A DNA stretch of 64,000 nucleotides from Tenebrio molitor (lineage: Eukaryota > Arthropoda > Insecta > Coleoptera > Tenebrionidae), in the NCBI RefSeq assembly GCF_963966145.1, contig NC_091053.1, positions 17,298,001 to 17,362,000 of the forward strand, in the 5' to 3' direction. Below, piece after piece: positions 10,179 through 22,037 of this stretch (position 1 is its first letter; every line of letters starts with the position of its first letter). Under the pieces are notes generated by a model that made no database searches, was not told the origin of the DNA, and saw only the letters and a program-made list of their open reading frames with translations. The position numbers and the translations under genes are program-made.

Positions 10179-10525
10179 GACTTCAGTTCATTATTTGTAA
10201 CCAACATTTTAAAAGCGTTAATTTTAATAATGACAAAGTATTCATACATTAATAATTATTCTAAGCCGGTCCTGCTTATAAGCTCCACCTCCTCGCGTGG
10301 TTACAGTTAGTCAGCGATGAAATGATGTGGAAATGCGTGTTGACGTCCAGAAAACTGAATCGGTCGTGCATATAGCCTCGGCACTATAAAGATTGGAGCA
10401 ACAACTATACTAGCAGTAATAACGTAGTGACACTCAATTTAAAAGATAAAACGACCTTGGCCTTTAAAGTGTCTCCTTGGCTGATAAGTTTACTACCGCA
10501 TCTGTCAATGTAAATAACTATTTTT
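10179..10525. other. UGT copy 2 distal upstream region
   Basis: No gene or paired repeat seen. Holds the second copy of the 22-bp motif (10407-10428). Unlike copies 1 and 3, it lacks the transposase relic upstream. Confidence 0.4.
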
Positions 10526-10656
10526 GTAATCTGATCTATGCAACAATGTAAACATTGAATGTTATCTGTATACGTGATAAAAATGAAAAACGTTTATAAT
10601 ACAAACCCACATGACAACCTTCCAGTGCTATCATTAGTAACAAAAAATAAGTGAAA
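10526..10656 (+). promoter_or_regulatory. UGT copy 2 promoter
   Basis: Shares ordered blocks with copies 1 and 3: TAATCTGATC, GTAAACATTGAATGTTATCT, GATAAAAATGAAA, CGTTTATAAT and CCTTCCAGTGCTATCA. TATAAT (10595-10600) lies about 38 bp before a candidate initiator TCATT (10631-10635), roughly 20 bp upstream of the start codon. Function inferred. Confidence 0.6.
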
Positions 10657-12344
10657 ATGTTTGTTTTACTTGCTGGGGTGTTATGTATACTTGATGTTGC
10701 ACATAGTGCAAGGATCTTGGGAGTATTTCCAGTGGCATCACCTAGTCATCACATTCTTGGCAATTCTTTATTGAAAGGATTGGCGGAAAAAGGCCACGAC
10801 GTAACAATGGTTAGTCCATATGATGATGAGAATCCACCAAGAAATGGTTCGTACAGGAGTATCGTACTTACAGGAAATGCAGAAGAGCGCCAGCGTGAGT
10901 TTATTTCATTTTTATAATTCAGTTAAATAAACAAAAATCATCCAGGTATGGCTAAAGGATCAAATATTTTCGAAACGGAAAAGAAAAGCTTCTCAATTCT
11001 ACCCCCGATCCTTGCGGTTCATATAAAAATGTGTGAACTAACTCTCAATCATACAAATATGCAAAAACTTATCCATTCTGGTGATAAGTTTGACGTTGTT
11101 ATCGTGGAAACGTTTATGAATGATGCACAAAATGTGCTCGCAACACATTTCAATGCTCCACTTGTTCTCTTTAGCGCGCTTGGAGCGAACACTTGGATTA
11201 ATCAATTAGTTGGAAATCCACAACCCCTCGCTTACGTACCGGAAACTTTTTTCGGATTCTCCAGCAAAATGTCATTTTTCCAAAAATTAGTTAATACTGT
11301 AGCGCACGTCGCCCAACTAGGTGTGAATCATTTGTACATGTTGCCACAACAAGACAAGTTGGTTAAGAAATATTTTCCAAATGGACCTAGCGTATATGAT
11401 GTTATGTACAATGCTTCAATCTTGCTTCTCAACTCACATCCAAGCACTAATCAGCCTGTTCCGCACGTTCCAAGCATGATCGATGTTGGGGGACTTCATG
11501 TGAAACCTCCTAAACCATTGCCCAAAGACTTGCAAGAATTGCTAGATGGGGCCAAAGAGGGTGTGATTTATTTCAGTCTAGGTTCACATATAAAGAGTGC
11601 GCTTCTTCCGCAGGAAAAGAGGCAAATACTTCTCAACACTTTTTCCAAGTTGAAAGAGACAGTCTTGTGGAAGTGGGAAGAAGATAGTCTTCCGGGGCAA
11701 CCGGCAAATGTTCACTTGGCAAAGTGGCTACCACAACAAGACATTTTAGGTAACAATGACAAAAACAACTTTCGATGAATGATAAATTTGTTACAGGTCA
11801 TCCAAATGTCAAACTCTTTATAACTCATGCTGGTTTGTTAAGCACAACGGAAACAATTTACCACGGAGTTCCAGCTCTGGCGATTCCAATTGTTGCTGAT
11901 CAACACTTGAACGCTCGACAAATAGTGAATCAAAGAATAGGGCTTTCGATGAACTTGCAAGAAATTACCGAAGAAGCTTTAACTGACAACATTAACGAAT
12001 TATTGACGAATCCAAAGTAAAAATTGCGAAATTAGTCCCACCGGGTGTTACAACTTTTTCATTTTAGATACACCAAAAATGCCAAGAGCAGGTCAAAACT
12101 TTTTCACGACAGACTGGTTAGTCCACTGGACACGGCAATTTATTGGGTCGAGTATGTGATACGACATGGGGGAGCTCCACATTTAAAAGTTGGAGGTTTA
12201 GATTTACCTTGGTACCAATATTTCCTTCTAGATGTGATTGTGGTGGTGTCAGTGGCGACTTTAGTTGTTTTGTTTGTTTTGTATCGAAGTATTAAAAAAA
12301 TATCTTCGGTTTGTCGCAAGCAAAAAAAGCAAAAATTGAATTAA
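10657..12344 (+). CDS. UDP-glycosyltransferase copy 2 (intact)
   Basis: Exons 10657-10894, 10946-11749, 11797-12016 and 12068-12344; all introns GT..AG and 47-51 bp long; 512 residues. ATG at 10657 is the first in frame after the conserved promoter and opens a signal peptide (MFVLLAGVLCILDVAHS). His in PSHH (around residue 31) matches the family's catalytic base. The donor-sugar domain has WLPQQDIL then HPNVKLFITHAGLLSTTE and PIVADQHLNARQ, where HAG replaces the HGG of copies 1 and 3. A membrane span (YQYFLLDVIVVVSVATLVVL) precedes a basic tail ending KQKLN, a KXKXX-type ER retrieval signal. The length is normal for insect UGTs, which conjugate xenobiotics, pigments or hormones. The substrate cannot be told from sequence. 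Confidence 0.93.
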
Positions 12345-13296
12345 CATTTGAAGGGAAAAGAGGTAACTCTGCTCCGAAAGCAATTATTACAAAGAGTGAT
12401 TTAATTGATACGACAATTCTATACAGTGTATACCGAGCGATTAACAAGAAAACAAATCAAGAGTGCTGCCGCATCTTTTTCAGGCACATTTGAGACAATC
12501 TCTTATTCTGAAATACTTGATGATAAATCTTTTTTTGCTTTTATCAATTTTATTAAAGTGTGATCTTTCAGGAATATATTATTATGCTTTACAACTTCCA
12601 GCTAATGTATTTGTTGTTTTGTATACATACATTACAACACTGTAGCAAAAGAAAATATTTCGTCAACCAGGTCTTTCGATAAACTCCGGGAATTCTATTT
12701 TTGTGTCAAAAGTCGCAAAGTTTTTGGAAATGTTTTCTTAACGTGATGAAAGATATGCATTCTTTTAGTTAGAAGCTATCTATAGTTTCTCAACTTTCTT
12801 TTCTTTAAATGTTTCGTAAAATACCTGGAGTTCATCAAGAAAAAAATTATCGATACTTTTGCTACGCTAGAATCTGCAACGTTCTGACGCTTGCAATATT
12901 GAACATCTGTGATATATTATATTACATTACGAGAGTAGTAAAGAGCATATTACGTACAAGAGAATTAATTGCATACGAGCGACGAAGGAGCGAGTAATGT
13001 AAATCCACGTGTCTTTAAGGAGAACACACCAATAAAGTTGCGCGGCAGACGCAACTACGTTGGTCGAGTCCATTCTTCGATTTTTAGGGTGGGAAGGTAG
13101 AACCGCTTCGCTTACCGGCCATGCAGCGTCAGAGGCGTACGTTCATTCGTGATCTGCTTTGCCAGTGTTCGTTTCGTTGTTTCGTGATTTCAGGGTTGTT
13201 TTCTATTGCAATGAAATCAGTTCTTTTCGGAACTAAATAATTTTTATTTCTTTATTTGAGCGAGGTTGGTATTGATAAAAACGGTATCACAATCAT
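12345..13296. other. UGT copy 2 3' flank and spacer
   Basis: No polyadenylation signal matching those of copies 1 and 3 is seen close to the stop. A shortened copy of dispersed repeat A lies at 12869-12905. From about 13020 to 13220 the sequence becomes less AT-rich without recognisable coding content. Confidence 0.4.
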
Positions 13297-13957
13297 TCAA
13301 ATAAAAACGTATGCCCCCATTTCTGAACGCAAGTGATACGCCACTGGACAAAACTCCACGGACAGATTTGGATGACTAAACGTGTTCTCTTCATCTTCTG
13401 GAGACATGTCGGGAGCGTTATTGATTTCATTTAATGTGTTACCATAATCGGAATCTTTACTAGCAATTCTATTTTGTCTCTTCGCACCATTATTTTTTCT
13501 CATACCTCTCTAGCCTTGAAACGTCGTTCTGAAAATTTTTGTGTATGATATCCCACTATATTGTTATTATGTTATTTGATTTTTCAATTGTTTTTAAAAT
13601 AAATATGCCCTTTGTATTATAATCAACAAGAGCGCTGTAACATCTACCTTCGTATGAACCTTTTAAAGAAAAATTAATTCTTTTGCCCCCAACAAATTTA
13701 TTCACTATTGAATTGTAACATTCTGAAGCATTATTATCACCATCAAATAAAAGACAGTGATCATCACGAATGTGACACTCAAAATGCAACCACAAAACTG
13801 AAAATATTTTTTCCATTAATGCATGTTTATAAACTTTTCTATTCCCATTCTTTCCAATTTGGAAGCCGTTGTTGGTCAGTTGGGCCGAACTACCTGTGTC
13901 TAATGTCGAGTAAACGGCCAAACTGTAGGTAATTAGTTGTTCACAGAAAAGATTCAA
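13297..13957 (-). pseudogene. transposon-associated protein relic (GGKRINFS family)
   Basis: A long - strand frame (13957-13556) encodes CHIRDDHCLLFDGDNNASEC, then NKFVGGKRINFSLKGSYEGR and ALVDYNTKGI. A second frame (13503-13297) follows after a break. I recall the motif NKFxGGKRxNxSxxxSYxxR from repetitive, mobile-element-like insect proteins, but cannot name the family with confidence. There is no clear start, no splice sites and a frame break, so it reads as a decayed fragment, not a working gene. Confidence 0.4.
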
Positions 13958-14666
13958 TATTGAATATTAGCACCCCTACTAATTTACACAGAAACTAGGA
14001 AAATGCCTATCATCTTTTTGAATAAACGTCTGAGTGGATAGATTCTGACAGGGTTCCAAGTATGTATTTCTGACAAATGGAGAAAGTTGGAAGTATTATC
14101 CGATAGCAGATTTTTTTCTGGATTTATTTGTGCAGGTAATGAAAACAGGCGCTATTGTAATCCTATCTTTCTTATATAGAGATATAGTATAGCCTTTTGG
14201 GAAGACGTCACGATTTTCTTTCTCGTTTTCTCCTGTTTGAAATGACAGAAAAAAATGCGATGCGTTTATTTATTATTGGTTACAAATTTGAAAGATAATA
14301 GTTATTCATGATCAATTCAAATTAGTTTCTGACTAGTTCAAACATACGTGAAGTTACTAGATAGTGGCGTCCTCGCAAATGGGTAAAAATTGGACTCTAA
14401 CAACTATTTTTGCATTAAAATTTGATTAATAGTGACAGTTGTTTGATGTTTATTAGCTAAAGATAGCAGAGATACGAAAAATCTGACACTGTCAAAGTCA
14501 TAGTTGCCTCTTATCTAAGTAATTGTTGATTGCACGGTATTTACAGTTCAATTTTTACCCATTTACCCATGACGTCATTAGCTAATAACTTTTACGTATG
14601 TTTGAGCTAGGATCCGAAACAAATTTGAATTGGTCATAAATAACACTAATATCAATATCTGTTTAT
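13958..14666. other. intergenic, nothing recognised
   Basis: AT-rich DNA with no supported gene or paired repeat. Confidence 0.5.
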
Positions 14667-14774
14667 GTTGGAATGAACATCAGTGGTGCAAATGACCTGA
14701 CCTGTCACTATGATAACTCATATGAAAGTTAATGCCACATGTGTGCGATTTGCACCACTGATGTTCAATCCAAC
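14667..14774. repeat. 108-bp palindromic MITE
   Basis: Ends GTTGGAATGAACATCAGTGG and its complement (CCACTGATGTTCAATCCAAC), giving arms of about 30 bp. The 'CAACGTGAAC' motif at its right edge recurs at the centre of the palindrome at 23401-23625 and at 48655. Confidence 0.75.
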
Positions 14775-16384
14775 GTGAACAGTATACTGTGAGCGACAAA
14801 AGTATGAAATAAATTCATTAAAAATTAACCAATATTTTTTTTGAAAAAATCTTTGAACAGGTCAATTTTAGTTTATGAAGAAATTCTCCCTGTTTTAGTT
14901 TTATCTAGTTTTATCCCCGCACCCAATCAAAATTAAAATTTCTATACGTTTGATTGTTTGATCCTCAGTTGACTTGGCCAATAAAACAACAATCCGAAAA
15001 TACATCTAGTAACTCTCTATTTGCAGATTTGATAATGAATTCTAATCTACAACAATTTATTTTAGAACCTATAAGGTACCGTTGTGGCCAACGTCCATCT
15101 CTACTTGACTTACTGTTATGTAAGGAAAATAATTTAATTTATGATATCAGTTTAACATCTCCTATTGGTAAATCTGATCATGTAGTAATTGAATATAAAC
15201 TCCAATTGCTAATAGACAACAAACCTAAACAATTTCTGAAACATCTTAACATCATTAATTATACGAATCTTAAGAAACGACTGAATTCTACTGATTGGTC
15301 CTTGGTTTTTGATTCAACATCTTCTGGGAATTGCTTCAATGACTTACTATCATCAGCAGTCTCTCAAGAAACTATTACTAAAGTGGTCACGGTCAACCCT
15401 TCTCATCCCTGGATATTTCTTGATTTACGTCGTCGTGCTAAAATGAAAAAAAAGTTGTGTATGAAGTTTAAATCTTCTAACTCTCCTGTTGATTATTACA
15501 ACCATCGTAAATTTTCTAATAAATTATCCTGCGATTTAAAAAAGGCCAAATGTTTGTACGAAAACAGAATACATAATAGTAATAATAAATCCGTATAAAA
15601 ATATATTAGACAAAAAACATCTTCCACAGTTTCGACTCCTCGTGTACAAAAATCTGATGGATCACTCAGCGAATCTGACCTAGAGACAGCCAACATTTTG
15701 TCCAATTTTTTTGAAAGCGTATTTGTTAAAGAACCGCCATCTCTTCCGCATACTATTCACAGACCTTACGTGCATGATTCTCTAGAAACTGTAATATTAA
15801 ACGACAACTTACTACTGGAAGAAATGTACCGCATTAATGTAAACAGTGCTCCTGGCCCTGACAATATAACCGCAAAGACACTCAAATTTTGTGCTGATGC
15901 CTTAGTTCAACCTCCACATTTTCAAACTCTCTTTCCAGTGTTCGTCTTTACCTTCAGGGTGGCTAAAAGCTCTAGTAACCCCTATCTACAACAAAGGAGA
16001 CAAAACTTTGGCGTCTAATTACCGTCCTATAAGTTTGACATCCATATGTTGCAAGCTCATGGAGCGAATTATCTCTAAACAGCTTACTGAATTTGCATTG
16101 AATCATAATGTCATTCCCAAAGAACAACATGGTTTCCTTCCAGGCAGATCAGTGTTCACCTGTCACCTCCATTGTTTAAACAAATGGACATCGGATTTAG
16201 ACAATTCGAGACCAGTTGATGTTGTTTACTTGGACTTTGAGAAGGCGTTTGACCGGGTCCCTCATAGACGATTGCTTCTTAAGTTACAGCACTTTGGTGT
16301 ACGCGGACTAATGTTGAGGTGGATTCAAGCTTTTCTTTCAAACAGAACATTCTCTGTTAAAGTGCGCGATTCCAAATCATATGA

Positions 16385-16539
16385 TGTAGCATATGCGTGG
16401 ACATGAGACTTTTGTTCATGCGCAACAAGAAGGGCTGACTTAGCAATTTAAGAAAACTTTAGTACGCTCGGTAGTTTGTTACATCTAATATAGTGTTTTT
16501 CTGTAAAAAGGGGTTTTATTGAACTATAAAAACCTTACA
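16385..16539 (+). repeat. 5' LTR of the gypsy element
   Basis: 155 bp, begins TGTAGC and ends TTACA (TG..CA). Differs from the 3' LTR (21883-22037) at 4 positions, about 2.6 percent, pointing to a fairly recent insertion. Confidence 0.95.
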
Positions 16540-16632
16540 AATCAGGAGTGGGATTGTTTATCCATAACTTTTATTGTAAAAGGTGTTTCGTGTCGTGGTT
16601 TAAAAAACAAAACGGTGTCAAGTGTTGAAACA

Positions 16633-18855
16633 ATGCCGAAGCGTGCGAGACATCATGGTCGACGCCATGACAGGGCGGGTCCCTCGAAGGATTCAACATC
16701 TTCATCTTCAAGCTCTACTTCTTCTACAACATCGTCGAGTTCTGGGGAACAACGTCGCTTGCGTAAAGTAGAAAAGCGTCTTCGTGCTGTTGAAAACGCC
16801 AGAAGTTTTGGTGCGCATTATGGCGAAAGTGACGTCATCCCCATATTTGATCCGCAATCAACTCAGTCCATCGATACCTGGGTTCATCGCGTAGATGAAT
16901 TGGCAAAGAACTACGGTTGGGACGATCGTAGTACCACCAAGCTGGTCGCCAGCAGGTTGCAGGGAATGGCACGACGATGGTACGATGCCCAGGATCACCT
17001 AGGCATCAATTGGCGTGATATGAGAACGCAGTTGGTAAAACAGTTTCACAAGCCATTGCCGTTCGCGAAACTGCTACGAGAGGCCGCGCTATATGAAGCA
17101 CAGCCGGGACAAGACTTGAGCGAGTATTGTTTTCTAAAGATGGAGAAACTCAAAGCACTGAACCTGACCATCCCAGAAGATTATCTCCTCGACGCAGTTG
17201 TCGGAGGAATCACGGACGAAAATATACAAAGATCTGCAAAGTCTTCGCGGTTTGTGGATACCGCCGAGTTATATGCCTATCTCAGTACCTTAGGCTGTAT
17301 GCCTGACCATACGAAGACAACAATTACTCCTGCAGCCCCAAAGGAAGCAGCGAAAAAAACCTTCACAAAGACCTTCGCAAATTCAAGCAATACAACCACA
17401 AGAGCTGTACAGTGCTTCAACTGCAAAGGCGCCCATTGGGTTAAAGACTGTCCAAAGCCCAAGATAGAGTGCTTTTATTGTAAGCACCTGGGGCACTTTC
17501 AAAACAAATGCCCATTCAAAAACTCGAAGCCCAAGGCTAAGCGCGAGATAAACGAAATCGCCAAAGACTCCGAGAAGTGCAAAAACCCATTTGTAATGCC
17601 CGCGGTACTAAACGGAAAGAAAGTAAAGTGTCTCGTGGATACAGGAAGTTCAACCACGATAATTCGCCAGTGTGTGGCCAAGACCTTAGGTTTGTCTGTA
17701 AGGGAGGACATTGGACGACCTGTGTTGCGAGGGTTTAGCGGTAACCGCGTCGCGTCAACCGGGACGGTAAACATTCACGTGCGCGTGGGCGAAGCCAGTG
17801 CGAGATTACGGGTAGTGGTTGTAAACGATGACCAGCTGATGCATGATTGCATCATTGGCGCCGATTTCCTTAACCTACCCGACGTCTTATTAGTTAAGGT
17901 CGAAGACAAGGTTTCTGTGCGGTACTTGAACCAAACAAAACTATTACGGGAGCCAGAGTGTTTCGAATTACAGGAACTTGATGAGTCCGCCATACATTGT
18001 GGCAACGTTTCACCAATAGACAAAACAAAGTGTTTCGACCTGTTGAACGAATTCAACGACCGGATAACAACCATTATGGCAAATTTAGGAAAGACCAACT
18101 CAGCACAATTAGTAATCAAGTGCATCACCGACGAGCCGGTGATATGTCATCCTTACCGCCTACCCGAAGCAGAAAAGAAAATACTACAAGGAATTATAGA
18201 TGAGCTGCTGAACAATGAAATTATTAGAGAATCAAATTCGCCATATGCCAGCCCGATATTGCTGGTTAAGAAGAAAACGGGGGATTACCGAATGTGCATC
18301 GACTACAGGCGCCTGAATGCTGTAACGATCAAGGACAAGTACCCCCTTCCACTCATAGACGAGCAGCTAGATCGCTTGGGAGGCAATCATTATTTTACAA
18401 CACTCGATTTGGCGTCCGGTTTCTACCCGGTGCCAGTTGAAGAAGAGTCAATCGCAAAGACGGCATTCGTCACACCGAAGTCACATTATGAATTCCTTCG
18501 AATGCCATTCGGGCTGACGAATGCTCCATCTGTATTCCAGCGCCTGATGAATAACGTTCTTGGACAGCTGAAACACACTGTTGCATTCCCCTATATTGAC
18601 GATATAATCATACCATCGGCTACGGTCGAAGAGGGTTTGGATCGTCTACGCTTGGTACTAGAAGCCCTGCGTAAGCACAATCTGGCCATAAAACTCGGTA
18701 AGTGTAACTTTTTCTATACCGAGATAAGCTATCTAGGTCGCGAAGTTAGCGCGGAAGGCATACGTCCTGGTCAGCAAAAGATTCAGGCCGTGTTGCAAAT
18801 GAGTGCCCCGCGTACGGTCAAGCAAGTACGACAATTTATCGAGCTACTGTCGTAA
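16633..18855 (+). pseudogene. gypsy gag-protease-RT frame, frameshifted in RT
   Basis: The first sensible start is ATG 16633 (MPKRARHHGRRHD), followed by a Ser-rich stretch and a gag region. Two zinc knuckles follow: CFNCKGAHWVKDC from 17413, which has three residues where the CCHC consensus has four before His, and CFYCKHLGHFQNKC, which is regular. Protease is marked by LVDTGSSTTI with its Asp near residue 336. RT has LDLASGF, FLRMPFGLTNAPSVF and YIDD (near residue 654). Gag and pol share one frame, with no gag-pol frameshift. The frame ends at 18855, in the RT connection region, after FIELLS. Homology continues in another frame from 18842, so a small deletion of about 8 bp probably broke it. 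Confidence 0.85.
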
Positions 18856-20638
18856 ATTTTTAAAAGACTACGCAAGAATCGTCGAAACATTGACTAAGCT
18901 AACGCGACGGGACGTTAAATGGCAATGGAAGGCCGAGCAGGAGCAGGCTTTTCAGACCGTAAAAGAAATGTTGACATCCAGACCCGTACTAGCTATCTTC
19001 GATCCACACTTGCCTACGGAGCTTCACACCGATGCTTCTTCGACAGGGCTAGGTGCCATTCTCTTACAAGAACACAACGGCAAACAGCGGGTAGCTGCGT
19101 ATTTTAGCAAGCAGACCACGATAGATCAAAGGCAATACCACTCTTACGAACTCGAGACGATGGCAGTTGTCTATGCACTCAAACATTTTCGGGTATACTT
19201 ACTAGGACTACACTTTACTGTGGTCACTGACTGCAACGCGTTAAGAACCACGTTCTCTAAGAAAGACTTAATTCCGCGAGTTGGTCGATGGTGGCTCGAG
19301 GTACAGGACTATAGTTTCGAAATTAAATATCGACCCGGGACACGCATGAACCACGTCGACGCACTGAGCAGATACCCGACAAACGACATAGAGGTGAACA
19401 ATGTTGATTTAACCGAAAGTAATTGGCTTGTGGCGGCACAACTCCAGGACGAGCAACTTCTGAGGATCCGTCAAATACTGCAGGCCAAGATTGTGAATTC
19501 GGAAACCAGGCAGTATTTTGATAATTACGAAGTAAAAAACAACAAAGTGTACCGAGTGTTGGGAGATGGAACCAAGCTGTGGGTGGTGCCAAAGGAGGCA
19601 CGCTGGCAAATTCTTAGACTATGCCACGACCAAGCTGGTCATTTCGGTATTGAACACACAATCCGGCGAATTCAACTTAATTATTGGTTTCCCAAAATGA
19701 GGCGTTTTGTGACGAAGTATGTTAAGGCCTGCTTGAACTGCGCTTATTATAAGCACTCTGCCGGAAAGAAACAAGGAAAACTACACCCGATAGAGAAGCT
19801 TCCGATCCCTTTTCATACTATACATATTGATCATGTTGGGCCGTTCGAAACCAGCAAGAGTGGTAAAAAGTTTTTGCTTGTGATTGTCGATGCTTTTACG
19901 AAATTTACAATAATGGAAGCCGTGAAGTCTACAAAAGTTAAGATTGTCATTCGAGTACTACAAACAGTCACGTGTATTTTCGGTGTACCCAGCCGTATAG
20001 TTAGTGATCGCGGAAGTGCCTTCACCTCGAGAATTTTCAGTATCTTTTGCAAATCGTATGGTATCAGACACATTTTGAATGCGGTAGCGACCCCGAGGGC
20101 CAATGGACAATGCGAGAGGTACAACAAGACGATTGTAAACATGCTGGCCACTTCAAGCATTGAGGCAGAGAGCAACTTGTGGGACACTCACATCAAACAA
20201 CTGCAAAGCGCACTCAACACTTCCTTCAATAAGAGCATGGTGAAGGCATTGTTCGGCTACCAAACAAAGACAACGGCAGAAGCTGTGTTGCTAAACTCAC
20301 TACAGTCGGGAGTGGAGCAGATAGACATCGACGATCTCAGAGGTCGTATTCAGTGCCACATCACCGAGGATCAACGAAAACAAAAAGAACAGTACGATAA
20401 GAACAGGCGGGAAGCCGACAAATATAAGACGAGTGACCTTGTTCTTGTTCGGATTACCAGCGAAGCCAATACAGGCACTAGCAAGAAACTATTACCTAAG
20501 TACAAAGGACCTTTTAGGGTAGTGCGAGTGCTGTTTAATGACAGGTACGAAGTGGAAGACTTACGAGAAGGACATCGTAAGGGGCGGCTCGTGGTCGCAG
20601 TGGAAAGAATGAAGCCGTGGATCACGGTTCAGAAGTGA
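18842..20638 (+). pseudogene. gypsy RNase H and integrase part, out of frame with RT
   Basis: Continues pol after the frameshift: SYCRKFLKDYARI (RT end), RNase H (LHTDASSTGLGAILLQ; VTDCNALRT), then integrase. The integrase zinc site reads HDQAG, IEHTI and KACLNC. The catalytic triad is seen in IHIDHVGPF (D), IVSDRGSAFTS (D) and ATPRANGQCERYN (E). A GPY/F-like module (YKGPFRVVRV) lies near the end, and the stop is at 20636-20638. Otherwise uninterrupted, so apart from the frame break the protein still looks whole. Confidence 0.85.
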
Positions 20639-20760
20639 GTAATACCTAATGAGGCTGTAAAAAATATTTGCCGGGAGACGTGGTAATAAAGACTACACTA
20701 AGCCGAGGCTGAGGTAGCCTGGTTACTGTACGAGTTACACGTAGGCATACAATCAAGGAA

Positions 20761-20858
20761 CAGAGTAGGTAAATCTCTGAAAGAAACAGAGTAGGTAAAT
20801 CTCTCAAAGAAGCAGAGTAGGTAAATCTCTGAAAGAAACAGAGTAGGTAAATCTCTGG
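20761..20858 (+). repeat. 26-bp tandem repeats in the gypsy 3' region
   Basis: Three full units and one partial unit of a 26-bp repeat beginning CAGAGTAGGTAAATCTCTG. Single related units reappear at 21655-21675 and 21785-21800, so the array once continued where the MULE-like element now sits. Confidence 0.85.
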
Positions 20859-21639
20859 GAATCTACGACATTTGAGCGCGCGACAAATGAGCGCGCGACA
20901 AAAGAGAGCCGCAATATGAGCGCAGAGACAAAAGAGCGCAGCGACAAAAGAGCGCCACGACAAAAGAGCCCCGCGACAAAAGAGCGCCGGCGCCGCGACA
21001 AAATAGCGTGAGACAAATAAACACTGTGACAAGACAGGATTTTGAAAAAGCAGCAGTCAATGTATTTACGGAGGAGGTTGCTTTTTCCATTTTTCGCAGG
21101 CAATTTATCGGCATGTCCAATCTGCAGGACTCCAAGCATCTTATGCTGCAAATACTGAATTTGCACTCATGTTGCGCCACCTGCCAGCATTGGCATTTGT
21201 TCCAATACAAAATGTACAGGATTATTTGGTAATTGTTCACTTTAACTACTTCTGGAATTTTCGCGTTTTTTCTGGCTAGACAGCCTCAGGGCGTCCTCCT
21301 AGATCGTGTCCCACCATTCAAACCTTGTGCAAATGCCTTTTTTTTCTCTCTTGTTGTGTTTCAAGGTCGTGTCAAGTTCGCGCCAATTCTTAGTATAACT
21401 AAAGGGTAAGGAAAATTTTCATTCAATATGGAAATTAATTATTGCCTTAAGAAAGGCAAAGGCAAAGGCAACCTGTATTTACCTTCTTTTGTGGTCACGC
21501 TCTTTTGTCGCCGCGCTCTTATGTCGTCGCGCTCTTGTCGCCGCGCTTTTATGTCGCCGCGCTCTTATGTCGCCGCGCTCTTATGTCGCACGATCTTTTG
21601 TCGCGCGCTCTTTTTGCGGCGCGCTTTTGTCGCGATACC
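20859..21639. mobile_element. MULE-like element inserted in the gypsy 3' region
   Basis: Flanked by a 9-bp duplication AATCTCTGG (20850-20858 and 21640-21648), the size expected for Mutator-like elements. Both ends consist of inverted arrays of a short motif (GCGACAAAAGAGC and variants at 20870-21010, complement at 21490-21639), i.e. inverted repeats built from tandem subrepeats. Inside, 21032-21227 encodes DFEKAAVNVFT, then GCFFHFSQAIYRHVQSAGLQ and ALAFVPIQNVQDYL. This is the conserved C-terminal stretch of MULE transposases, with one frame break. A fold-back arm follows directly at 21228. It is non-autonomous; the 9-bp match lies in a tandem repeat, which weakens it slightly. Confidence 0.7.
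21228..21424 (+). repeat. one arm plus loop of the fold-back element seen whole at 49839-50123
   Basis: Begins GGTAATTGTTCACTTTAACT exactly as the complete element does, and shares CTGGCTAGACA, CCACC.TTCAAACCTTGTGC and the loop TTAGTATAACTAAAG in inverse arrangement. Stops at 'attttcatt', where the complete element continues into the second arm. Confidence 0.8.
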
Positions 21640-21882
21640 AATCTCTGGAAAGGTCAGAGTAGGTAAATCTCTGGAAGGCAAAGGAGACGTGTGAACAACG
21701 AGGATGATAATTCGAGGCCTCTACATTGTCTGTTTATTATCTGAGTTGCACGTTGGTATGAAATGTGATACGATGAGGTTCGAAGTAGGTAAATCTCTGA
21801 AGTGCCTGGAGACGAGTCAGCAAGGACGGTAGTAAGCGAGGTAAAGATGGCCTGAGGACAGTCCACACGCAGGATAGCCGTA

Positions 21883-22037
21883 TGTAGCACATGCGTGGAC
21901 ATGAGACTCTTGTTCATGCGCAACAAGAAGGGCTGACTTAGCAATTTAAGAAAACTTTTATACGCTCGGTAGTTTGTTACATCTAATATAGTGTTTTTCT
22001 GTAAAAAGGGGTTTTATTGAACTATAAAAACCTTACA
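21883..22037 (+). repeat. 3' LTR of the gypsy element
   Basis: 155 bp, TGTAGC...TTACA, followed by the ATGA target duplication and the resumed LINE reading frame. Confidence 0.95.

Larger units (their letters stand above)
16385..22037 (+). mobile_element. Ty3/gypsy LTR retrotransposon, 5653 bp
   Basis: Bounded by 155-bp LTRs and the target duplication ATGA (16381-16384 and 22038-22041). Inserted inside the LINE RT: removing the element with one ATGA rejoins the LINE frame exactly. Internal order is gag, two zinc knuckles, protease, RT, RNase H, integrase in one pol orientation, followed by 1.2 kb of non-coding 3' DNA with tandem repeats and a MULE insertion. No envelope-like frame is present. 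A frameshift in RT makes this copy defective. The primer-binding site could not be assigned. Confidence 0.93.

Noticed and set aside
18803..18860. Programmed frameshift between two pol frames
   Set aside because: The break falls inside the RT connection region with residues missing, not at a gag-pol border, and no slippery heptamer is evident. A disabling deletion is more likely.
20761..20858. Regular repeats resembling a CRISPR array
   Set aside because: The 26-bp units are directly tandem without unique spacers, lie in a eukaryotic retrotransposon, and have no cas genes nearby.
20646..21240. Envelope-like third frame of the gypsy element
   Set aside because: The - strand frames here come from the repeat arrays and the MULE fragment; no signal peptide, fusion peptide or membrane segment is present.
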